Assembly: GCA_903917955.1 (NCBI GenBank)
Contig: CAIXCO010000296.1
Location: 1-7,233 of the forward strand
Length of the DNA stretch: 7,233 nt
Source: an uncultured Chlorobiaceae bacterium
Lineage (GTDB): Bacteria > Bacteroidota > Chlorobiia > Chlorobiales > Chlorobiaceae
Reading direction: 5' to 3'
The translations under genes and the position numbers were made by a program. This document shows positions 1 to 6,317 of this stretch, in pieces. The stretch's first letter is position 1; every line of letters starts with the position of its first letter. The notes under the pieces are model-generated. The model searched no databases and had not been told where the DNA came from. It saw only the letters and a list, made by a program, of their open reading frames with translations.

Positions 1-4
1 CAGT

Positions 5-46
5 TGGCAGTTTTTGCAGTGCCTCTTCAAGTTTTGTTATTTCGTC
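5..46 (-). repeat. Displaced 3'-end fragment of uvrB (left copy of 42-bp direct repeat)
   Basis: This segment matches 1092-1133 inside uvrB, in the same orientation, at 39 of 42 bases. The mismatches are at 10/1097, 20/1107 and 32/1119. Read on the minus strand it encodes DEITKLEEALQKLP, identical to UvrB residues 668-681. All three differences are silent: one Leu codon TTG/CTG, one Ala codon GCG/GCA, one Lys codon AAG/AAA. Outside the block the similarity drops: the next residue inward is His instead of Arg, and to the left the Gly-Gly-Val-Gly-stop of uvrB is not seen. The minus-strand frame is closed by a TAA at 92-94, so this is a remnant of a coding sequence and not a gene. It is probably the old end of uvrB, separated from the gene by the segment carrying rpn, or a piece of a related uvrB brought in with it. 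Confidence 0.8.
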
Positions 47-62
47 ATGCACAAAAAACAAG

Positions 63-76
63 CAGGACTTGTCCTG
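63..76. promoter_or_regulatory. Perfect 14-bp palindrome overlapping the rpn -35 box
   Basis: CAGGAC at 63-68 and GTCCTG at 71-76 are exact reverse complements around a central TT. The right arm overlaps the proposed -35 hexamer of rpn (69-74), so a dimeric repressor bound here would block the promoter. Read on the minus strand, the same hairpin is followed by a T-rich run (complement of 51-60), so it could instead be an intrinsic terminator for leftward transcription. The stem is short and the 2-base loop would have to open to 4 bases. Both roles are inferences. Confidence 0.4.
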
Positions 77-98
77 ACAAAAAAAGAATGGTTATAAT
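69..98 (+). promoter_or_regulatory. Sigma70-type promoter of the rpn gene
   Basis: A consensus -10 box TATAAT lies at 93-98. A -35 candidate TTGTCC (4 of 6 consensus bases) lies at 69-74, separated by 18 bases. Transcription would start near 105, giving a leader of about 33 bases before the ATG at 138. A second -35 look-alike, CTGACA at 74-79, is closer to consensus but leaves only 13 bases of spacer, so it is less likely. The promoter lies inside the segment bracketed by the uvrB repeats, so the rpn gene carries its own expression signal. Confidence 0.55.
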
Positions 99-137
99 GC
101 GGCATAACGTTTTCTATGTAACCTTGAGCAGAACACC

Positions 138-1001
138 ATGAACCCGCGATCACCCCGAAAACTGATTACCTTTGACTGGGCAATGAAACGGTTGCTGCGC
201 AGTAAGGCTAACTTTGAAATTCTTGAAGGATTTTTAAGCGAGCTCTTGGGCAAAGAGATCACCATCCTCGAAATCCTTGAAAGCGAAAGCAACAAAGAGG
301 ATAAAAGCGACAAATTCAACCGTGTTGATCTCAAGGTAAAAGAGAGTAACGGCAAAATGGTCATTATAGAAGTGCAGTATGATCGAGAATTTGATTACCT
401 GCAACGAATGCTTTACGGCACTTCCCGGGTCATTACAGAGCATCAGAAGGAGGGTGAGGCTTGGTCAAAACTGGTGAAGGTCATCTCCGTTAACATTCTC
501 TACTTCGATCTTGGCCACGGCAGTGACTATATCTACCACGGCACAACAAGCTTTTTCGGCATACACGACCACGACACCTTGCAACTCGACAGACGGCAGC
601 AACAACAGTACGGCCAAACCCGAATCAACGATATTTATCCAGAATATTACCTTATCAAGGTCAACAATTTTAACCGCGTAGCTACAACATCACTTGACGA
701 ATGGATCTACTTCCTCAAAAACGAAGAGATCAAGGATGAGTTTAAAGCAAAAGGGATTCAGAAAGCAAAAGAGTCATTTTCAGTGTTGAGCATGTCCGAC
801 GAAGAGCTTCGTGCTTATAACCGCTATCAGGATTCCCTGCGTGATGAGGCTAGCTATGTCGAAACAAACTACGAGTTTCCCTACGCGGAAGGAGTTGAGA
901 AAGGAAAACTTGAAGTTGCAAAACGGTTGGTAAATAAAGGGATGAGCGCTGAAGATGCAGCAGAGGTTGCGGGGATAAGCGTAGAGTTGCTAAGGCAATA
1001 G
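138..1001 (+). CDS. Rpn family recombination-promoting nuclease / putative transposase (PD-(D/E)XK)
   Basis: This 287-residue protein fits the Rpn/PDDEXK_2 family (the 'conserved hypothetical, putative transposase or invertase' group). The N-terminal stretch has the family's FDWAMKRLL start and the helical FLSELLG segment. The nuclease core follows, with Asp64 in NRVDLKV and Glu78-Val-Gln80 in IIEVQ; these fit the PD-(D/E)XK catalytic residues, with Gln in place of the usual Lys as is common in this family. Residues 85-105 (YLQRMLYGTSRVI) are also typical. The C-terminal tail from about 250 (EGVEKGK...KGMSAEDAAEVAGIS) is the usual helical ending, so the gene appears full length and intact. 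Known family members are Mg-dependent endonucleases that promote RecA-independent recombination, and some act in phage defence. The ATG at 138 has only a weak upstream purine stretch, but the family N-terminus supports it. One hand-counted line (181-240) is 24/60 GC against 32/60 in a uvrB line (1921-1980), consistent with an accessory gene. Confidence 0.88.
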   Translation: MNPRSPRKLITFDWAMKRLLRSKANFEILEGFLSELLGKEITILEILESESNKEDKSDKFNRVDLKVKESNGKMVIIEVQYDREFDYLQRMLYGTSRVITEHQKEGEAWSKLVKVISVNILYFDLGHGSDYIYHGTTSFFGIHDHDTLQLDRRQQQQYGQTRINDIYPEYYLIKVNNFNRVATTSLDEWIYFLKNEEIKDEFKAKGIQKAKESFSVLSMSDEELRAYNRYQDSLRDEASYVETNYEFPYAEGVEKGKLEVAKRLVNKGMSAEDAAEVAGISVELLRQ

Positions 1002-1009
1002 TGCCCCAC

Positions 1010-1040
1010 ATTTGTACCCGGGTCTGTAACTGGCACAAAT
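1010..1040. terminator. Possible hairpin between the convergent rpn and uvrB genes
   Basis: ATTTGT at 1010-1015 pairs perfectly with ACAAAT at 1035-1040. After one mismatch, CC at 1017-1018 pairs with GG at 1032-1033. The hairpin sits 8 bases after the rpn stop and 37 bases from the uvrB stop. Downstream on the plus strand the sequence is pyrimidine-rich (1047-1065) but lacks a clean T run, so termination strength is doubtful. The inner ACCCGGGT at 1016-1023 is a separate small palindrome that could compete with this fold. Confidence 0.25.
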
Positions 1041-1076
1041 AATACTCGCTTTTACTCTTCTTTTAGGACGATAACG

Positions 1077-3134
1077 TCACCCAACCCCGCCTGGCAATTT
1101 TTGCAGCGCCTCTTCAAGCTTTGTTATTTCGTCTCGCAAATAGGCTGCCTTTTCATACTCCATCTGCACGGCGGCCTCCTGCATTTCAAGGCGGAGCTCT
1201 GCGGCCATCGCATAGCCCACTTCGGGTGTGAGCGTGTCGAGAAGGCCGGAAAGCACCCTCTCCGGCTTGGGCTCAAGGCCGAAACGCTTCCGACGGTAAC
1301 GCTCCTCCGCATCGGCCACGCCGGTGGTGTCGAGAATCTGGTCAACCGATTTGGTGATTGAACGGGGAGTAATGCCGTGCTCCTCGTTGTATTGCTGCTG
1401 GATGGTGCGACGTCTTGTGGTTTCATCGAGCACTTCACGGATGGAGCGGGTGATAACATCGGCATAGAGCACCACAAATCCGTCAAGGTTGCGGGCCGCC
1501 CTGCCAGCAATCTGCATCAGCGAACGGGCGTTGCGCAAAAAACCCTCCTTGTCGGCATCAAGAATGGCAACAAGGGAGACTTCCGGAAGATCAAGCCCTT
1601 CGCGAAGCAGGTTGACCCCGACAAGCACATCAATATCTCCTACCCTGAGCTCGCGGAGAATCTGCATCCGCTCCAGGCTCTTGATCTCCGAGTGCAGATA
1701 GCGCGAACGAATCCCCGTCTTTCTGAAAAAGTCGTGCAAATCTTCCGACATTCTTTTGGTCAGAGTCATAACCAGCACTTTGTGGCCTTTTGCGGTGTGG
1801 ATGCGGATTTCAGCCAGAAGGTTGTCGATTTGGCCCGCCACAGGGCGAACTTCTACCGGAGGGTCAAGCAGACCGGTAGGACGAACCAGTTGCTCGACCA
1901 CCACACCACCGGAACGGAGCAGTTCATGCTCACTCGGAGTGGCACTGACACAGATAACCTGCGGAACCATCTCCTCGAACTCTTCGAAACGGAGCGGCCG
2001 ATTATCGAGCGCCGAAGGAAGCCGGAATCCATGCTCAACCAGAATGTTTTTTCGGGAGCGGTCGCCTCCGTACATCCCCCGTATCTGCGGCAGCGTGACA
2101 TGCGATTCATCAACAACGACGAGATAGTCTGAAGGAAAATAGTCGAGAAGACAACAGGGGCGCTCTCCGGAAGGACGGCCTGAAAGGTGCTTCGAGTAAT
2201 TTTCAATGCCGGAACAGTAGCCCAGCTCCTTCATCATTTCAAGATCGTAGCGGGTGCGCTCTTCAATCCTGCGGGCTTCGAGCAGACGATTTTCGGCACG
2301 ATAATAGTTCAGCCTCTGGGCGAGCTCATTTTCAATGGAGAGCATCGCCACCTTGAGCTTCTCTTCGTCGGCCACAAACTGGCGGGCGGGATAGATAAAA
2401 GCGTATTTTTCAACACCGAGCACCTCTCCGCTGTGAATTTCAAAGGTCTGGATACTTTCGATTTCAGTACCAAAAAACTCGATGCGCAGCGCAAGCTCCT
2501 CATGTGCGGGCACAAGGTCAATGATATCGCCCCTTACACGGAACTTCCCCGGAGTCGGTTGAACATCATCACGGACGTAATGGAGGGCAATCAGCTCCTT
2601 CAAAAAGAGATCGCGATCTTTTTCCATGCCGGTGCGGAGTTCGATAATCTGCGCTTTCCAGTCTTCAGGAGAGCCGAGACCGTAAATACAACTGACGGAG
2701 CTTACCACAATAACATCCTTCCTGCCACTGAGCAAGGAGCTGGTCGCCTTGAGCCGGAGTCGCTCAATTTCGTCGTTGATGCGCAGATCTTTGGCGATAT
2801 ACTTGTCGAGAGAGGGGAGATAGGCTTCGGGCTGATAAAAATCGTAATAACTGATAAAATATTCGACGGCATTGTCAGGAAAAAACTGTTTGAGCTCTCC
2901 ATACAACTGCGCAGCAAGCGTCTTGTTATGGCTCATCACCAGAACAGGCCGGTCGAAACGGGCAATGACATTTGAAATAGTAAAGGTCTTTCCCGACCCG
3001 GTCACCCCAAGCAGCGTCTGATAGGGATTTCCTGAACGAACCCCTTCACAAAGGGCTTCAATGGCCTTCGGCTGGTCACCCGCCGGACTGTAAGAACTGA
3101 CAAGATTGTATATTCCACTCCCCTTCACCTGCAT
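1077..3134 (-). CDS. uvrB: Excinuclease ABC subunit UvrB
   Basis: UvrB is the damage-verifying helicase-like ATPase of nucleotide excision repair. It is loaded by UvrA and then recruits UvrC for incision; it acts in the cytoplasm. Counting from the ATG at 3134 the protein is 685 residues, normal for the family. Visible motifs are the Walker A GVTGSGKT (43-50), the beta-hairpin region YFISYYDFYQPEAYLP (92-107) with its conserved tyrosines, the DESH Walker B (342-345), REGLDLPEV, and motif VI QIAGRAAR (541-548). A C-terminal UVR domain (about 646-680, LEMQEAAVQMEYEKAAYLRDEI) contacts UvrC. A TTG two codons upstream (3138-3140) would give 687 residues. I prefer the ATG because GGAG at 3143-3146 is 8 bases from it but only 2 from the TTG. 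The last codons (1092-1133) are duplicated at 5-46, so the final residues LPGGVG may have come with the neighbouring insertion. The gene converges on rpn and diverges from the M16 gene. Confidence 0.97.
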   Translation of the reverse strand: MQVKGSGIYNLVSSYSPAGDQPKAIEALCEGVRSGNPYQTLLGVTGSGKTFTISNVIARFDRPVLVMSHNKTLAAQLYGELKQFFPDNAVEYFISYYDFYQPEAYLPSLDKYIAKDLRINDEIERLRLKATSSLLSGRKDVIVVSSVSCIYGLGSPEDWKAQIIELRTGMEKDRDLFLKELIALHYVRDDVQPTPGKFRVRGDIIDLVPAHEELALRIEFFGTEIESIQTFEIHSGEVLGVEKYAFIYPARQFVADEEKLKVAMLSIENELAQRLNYYRAENRLLEARRIEERTRYDLEMMKELGYCSGIENYSKHLSGRPSGERPCCLLDYFPSDYLVVVDESHVTLPQIRGMYGGDRSRKNILVEHGFRLPSALDNRPLRFEEFEEMVPQVICVSATPSEHELLRSGGVVVEQLVRPTGLLDPPVEVRPVAGQIDNLLAEIRIHTAKGHKVLVMTLTKRMSEDLHDFFRKTGIRSRYLHSEIKSLERMQILRELRVGDIDVLVGVNLLREGLDLPEVSLVAILDADKEGFLRNARSLMQIAGRAARNLDGFVVLYADVITRSIREVLDETTRRRTIQQQYNEEHGITPRSITKSVDQILDTTGVADAEERYRRKRFGLEPKPERVLSGLLDTLTPEVGYAMAAELRLEMQEAAVQMEYEKAAYLRDEITKLEEALQKLPGGVG
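1092..1133 (-). repeat. In-gene copy of the 42-bp uvrB-tail direct repeat
   Basis: This is the right-hand member of the pair with 5-46, at an offset of 1087 bases. It lies in frame within uvrB and encodes residues 668-681 in the UVR domain and tail. The two copies bracket the rpn gene, its promoter and the convergent spacer. The arrangement resembles the duplicated gene end left when an inserted segment restores the 3' end of its target gene. No integrase is present in the bracketed segment. Confidence 0.75.
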
Positions 3135-3142
3135 AGACAACG

Positions 3143-3146
3143 CTCC
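3143..3146 (-). promoter_or_regulatory. Shine-Dalgarno of uvrB, deciding the start codon
   Basis: On the minus strand GGAG is read from 3146 to 3143. It is 8 bases upstream of the ATG at 3134-3132 but only 2 bases from the TTG at 3140-3138, favouring the ATG as the start of uvrB. Confidence 0.6.
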
Positions 3147-3188
3147 ACACTTGATATTATTTTCACTCCTCTTATTCCGGGCTTACAA

Positions 3189-3218
3189 AAGAACTATTAA
3201 TGCTCTTTGTTAGTTCTT
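3189..3218. promoter_or_regulatory. 8-bp inverted repeat overlapping a possible uvrB promoter
   Basis: AAGAACTA (3189-3196) and TAGTTCTT (3211-3218) are perfect reverse complements separated by 14 bases. On the minus strand a candidate promoter for uvrB coincides with it: TTGTGG as -35 (complement of 3219-3224), a 17-base spacer, and ATTAAT as -10 (3196-3201). One arm fills the start of the spacer and the other sits just downstream of the -10, the geometry of a repressor operator. The hexamers are each weak matches. The repeat does not match the usual E. coli or Bacillus LexA boxes, so no regulator is named. Confidence 0.35.
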
Positions 3219-3255
3219 CCACAATGATTATCTATTAGTACGGCGAAAACTGTAT

Positions 3256-3282
3256 CCCTCCTGTACAAGCCCCTCCTGAACA
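3256..3282. repeat. Tandem direct repeat CCCTCCTGWACA, period 15
   Basis: CCCTCCTGTACA at 3256-3267 recurs as CCCTCCTGAACA at 3271-3282, with one mismatch in 12 bases and a 15-base repeat distance. It lies upstream of the M16 protease gene, about 90-115 bases before its proposed ATG. It could be a paired activator or repressor site, or be transcribed as part of the leader. No regulator is recognised. Confidence 0.35.
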
Positions 3283-3371
3283 GATGGCTTTTTTTGAGCA
3301 TCTTTTTAAAAAAAGGTCATTCAGGGCGGTTGCAATTATCCGCTTTTAATCCCATTATTATCTTTTTTTTG

Positions 3372-6317
3372 ATGCCGGATACTTTTAGAAGAGTTATAAC
3401 GCGCCATATCCCCATATTCACCATAGGGATACTTTTTTTGCATTTAATTTCCTGTACACCCATGATCAACAAAGAGAAGCCTTATCCATACACAACGGTT
3501 CCCGGAGACTCGCTCCACACAAGAATCTATACGCTCAAAAACGGCTTGACGGTCTACATGAGCCCTTACCTTGACGAGCCGAGAATCTATACCTCCATTG
3601 CCGTCAGGGCAGGGAGCAAAAATGACCCTGCAGAGACAACCGGTCTTGCACACTATCTTGAGCACATGCTCTTCAAGGGAACTGATTCACTTGGCTCTCT
3701 TGACTATGAAAAAGAGCACACCGCACTCGAAAAAATCTCTGAGCTCTATGAGCAGTATCGCTCAACCGAAGATGTGGAGAAGCGGGCGGCGATCTACAAG
3801 GATATCGACAGCATCTCCAACGTGGCTGCAACCTATACGGTACCAAACGAGTACGACAAAATTCTTAACTCAATCGGCGCCCAGGGCACCAATGCCTACA
3901 CCTGGGTCGAACAGACCGTCTATGTCAACGATATCCCCTCGAACAAGCTGGACCAGTGGCTCTCCATGGAGGCCGAGCGATTCCGCAACCCGGTGATGAG
4001 GCTCTTCCATACGGAACTTGAAACCGTCTATGAAGAGAAGAATATGACGATGGACAGTGACAGCCGGAAAATATGGGAAAATCTTTTTGCCGGACTTTTC
4101 AAAAAACACACCTACGGAACCCAGACCACCATTGGCAAGGCCGAGCATCTGAAGAATCCCTCGATCCGCAATGTCGTCAACTACTACCATACCTACTATG
4201 TGCCAAACAACATGGCACTCTGCATCGCTGGTGATTTCGATCCGGATGCAACCATACAGTTGATCGACAAAAAGTTTTCGGTGCTTCAGCCCAAAGAGTT
4301 GCCCCACTTTACCCCGGCTGTGGAAAATCCAATCACGGAGCCCCTGGTCATCAAGGTAAAAGGACCTGAATCGGAAGAGATTGTTCTCGGATTCCGATTC
4401 AATGGCATCAATAACTCCGATGCCGATTACATCACGCTTGCAGACAAAATACTCTTCAACCAGACTGCTGGCCTTATTGACCTGAACCTGAACCAGCAGC
4501 AGAAGGTGCTCGATGCCGGTTCGATGCTGATAATGATGAAAGATTACTCCGCCCATATTCTGAGTGGGAAGCCGAGAGAGGGCCAGAGCCTCGACGAGGT
4601 GAAGGAGATGCTGCTCGCCCAGATTGAGCTGCTCAAAGAGGGAAAGTTTCCGGACTGGCTGCTTGAAGCGGCAATCAACGACATGAAAATTGAGCAACTC
4701 AAGCTCTACGAAAGCAATCGGGGACGAGTTGAAGCCTACGTTGATGCGTTTGTGTGGGGTATGGCCTGGCCCGATCATGTTATCCAGCTCGATCGTCTCC
4801 AGAAAATCACTAAAGAGGAGCTTGTGGCATTTGTCAAGAAGCACTACAGCTCGAACTATGTCGCAGTTTACAAAGAGCACGGTACCCCCAAGAGTGAAAC
4901 GAAGATCCAGAAGCCACCGATCACCCCTCTGACGGTGAACCGGAACAGCTCGTCACCGTTTGCCGAAAAACTTCTGGCGCTGAAATCGGAAAAAACTGAG
5001 CCTGTTTTTCTTGACTATACCAAGGATATCAGTTTTTTTGATGTCAATCCATCCATCAAGCTGAACTATCTGCAGAACAACGAAAACGAGCTCTTTTCGC
5101 TCTATTATGTTTTCGACATCGGAAAAAACAACAGCAAAAAAATAGAGCTTGCCCTCGAATACCTCTCCTATCTTGGAGCAGGCAATCTCACTCCTGCTGA
5201 ATTCAGCCAGGAACTCTACAAAATCGGCGCAAGCTTTTCGGCATTTACCTCTGACGACTACGTCTACCTGAAGCTTTCGGGACTTCAGAAGAACTCCGCT
5301 GCCGCCATTCGACTGCTTGAAAATCTGCTTGTTGATGCAAAGCCCGACAAGGAGGCGCTCGAAAAGCTGAAAGCCGGTACACTGAAAGAGCGTACCGATG
5401 CCAAGCTGGCCAAAAAGAAGATCCTCTTTGAGGCAATGACCAATTATGGCAAATACGGCCCCTCTTCGCCTTTCACCAACATTCTCAGCAATGCGGAGCT
5501 TGAACAGGTCACCTCAAACGAGCTGCTTGATGAGGTGCACAACCTTCTGCAATACAAGCACAGGGTACTCTACTACGGCCCTGCAACCTCTGCGGAGATA
5601 CTCGGTGAACTGCGTTCGGTGCGCCATTACCCCGAATCGTTCAAGACCCCGCCAGTCACTGACCCCTTCCATGATCTTGAGCAGCACGAGAATCTTGTCT
5701 ATTTCGTCAATTACGATATGACACAGGCGGAGGTCATCCTCATGACAAGAGATCAGCTCTACAATCCATCCATACTCCCCCTCTCCACCCTCTTCAATGA
5801 ATATTACGGAGGTGGAATGTCGTCCGTGGTCTTCCAGGAGCTGCGCGAAGCCAAAGCGCTCGCCTACTCTGTTTTTTCGGTTTACAAAACACCGAAACAG
5901 AAGGATGAGCACAACTATATTGTCAGCTATATCGGCACCCAGGCAGACAAGCTTCCCGAAGCGCTTGATGGTATCAGCATTTTGATGAACAAGCTGCCTG
6001 AATCACCCGAGCTTTTTGCTTCAGCGCAAAACGGAATTCTGCAAAAAATTTCAACCGAGCGGTTGACGAGAACAGAGATTCTTTTCAATTACGAAGAGGC
6101 GGTTCGACTGGGGCACGACCATGATATCAGAAAGGATATTTATCGTGATGCGGCCCGGTTCACCCTTGCCGATATTGAAAAATTTCACAACGACCACCTC
6201 AAGAACAAAAAACATGTCATGCTGGTGCTTGGCAAGAAAAAGGATCTTGACATGAAGACCCTGAAGAGGTATGGTACCGTGAAAGAGCTTTCGCTGAAGG
6301 ATATTTTCGGCTATTAA
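3372..6317 (+). CDS. M16 family zinc metalloprotease, predicted lipoprotein (two-module insulinase/pitrilysin type)
   Basis: Counting from the ATG at 3372 the protein has 981 residues. The N-terminus has arginines, a hydrophobic stretch (13-27) and a lipobox LISC with Cys28, followed by Thr, so it is predicted to be an outer-membrane lipoprotein facing the periplasm. The inverted zinc motif HYLEH lies at 94-98 (ligands His94 and His98, catalytic Glu97). Glu222 in VYEEKN is the likely third ligand. The interval from His98 to Glu222 is longer than in pitrilysin because of a helical insert (about 110-160), which I recall as usual in the Bacteroidota-type subfamily. The second half (about 520-981) is a degenerate M16 module without HxxEH but with the Arg825...Tyr832 (REAKALAY) pair seen in such modules. 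The natural substrate is unknown; the family degrades peptides and unfolded proteins inside a closing chamber. An in-frame TTG at 3294 would add 26 residues, but that would bury the signal peptide. The ATG lacks a clear Shine-Dalgarno and follows a run of eight T. The stop overlaps the next gene. Confidence 0.9.
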   Translation: MPDTFRRVITRHIPIFTIGILFLHLISCTPMINKEKPYPYTTVPGDSLHTRIYTLKNGLTVYMSPYLDEPRIYTSIAVRAGSKNDPAETTGLAHYLEHMLFKGTDSLGSLDYEKEHTALEKISELYEQYRSTEDVEKRAAIYKDIDSISNVAATYTVPNEYDKILNSIGAQGTNAYTWVEQTVYVNDIPSNKLDQWLSMEAERFRNPVMRLFHTELETVYEEKNMTMDSDSRKIWENLFAGLFKKHTYGTQTTIGKAEHLKNPSIRNVVNYYHTYYVPNNMALCIAGDFDPDATIQLIDKKFSVLQPKELPHFTPAVENPITEPLVIKVKGPESEEIVLGFRFNGINNSDADYITLADKILFNQTAGLIDLNLNQQQKVLDAGSMLIMMKDYSAHILSGKPREGQSLDEVKEMLLAQIELLKEGKFPDWLLEAAINDMKIEQLKLYESNRGRVEAYVDAFVWGMAWPDHVIQLDRLQKITKEELVAFVKKHYSSNYVAVYKEHGTPKSETKIQKPPITPLTVNRNSSSPFAEKLLALKSEKTEPVFLDYTKDISFFDVNPSIKLNYLQNNENELFSLYYVFDIGKNNSKKIELALEYLSYLGAGNLTPAEFSQELYKIGASFSAFTSDDYVYLKLSGLQKNSAAAIRLLENLLVDAKPDKEALEKLKAGTLKERTDAKLAKKKILFEAMTNYGKYGPSSPFTNILSNAELEQVTSNELLDEVHNLLQYKHRVLYYGPATSAEILGELRSVRHYPESFKTPPVTDPFHDLEQHENLVYFVNYDMTQAEVILMTRDQLYNPSILPLSTLFNEYYGGGMSSVVFQELREAKALAYSVFSVYKTPKQKDEHNYIVSYIGTQADKLPEALDGISILMNKLPESPELFASAQNGILQKISTERLTRTEILFNYEEAVRLGHDHDIRKDIYRDAARFTLADIEKFHNDHLKNKKHVMLVLGKKKDLDMKTLKRYGTVKELSLKDIFGY

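Noticed and set aside
1067..1078. GACG-ATAA-CGTC mini-hairpin at the uvrB stop codon
   Set aside because: A 4-bp stem overlapping the stop codon without a following T run is too weak to call a terminator.
47..1091. Insertion-sequence ends around the rpn gene
   Set aside because: I found no terminal inverted repeats or short target duplication next to the gene; the only bracketing repeat is the uvrB-tail copy, so I do not call an IS element.
1377..2975. Two long plus-strand open frames (1377-2132 and 2187-2975) opposite uvrB
   Set aside because: They lie entirely antisense to a well-supported uvrB, resemble no known family, and are explained by its codon composition.
3250..3283. CTGT...ACAG spacing as a possible E. 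coli-type LexA box
   Set aside because: The spacing and interior do not fit CTG-N10-CAG; the CTG copies are better explained by the CCCTCCTG direct repeat.
3870..4880. 336-codon minus-strand open frame opposite the M16 gene
   Set aside because: It is fully antisense to a clear metalloprotease and has no recognisable domain; it is a shadow of the real gene.
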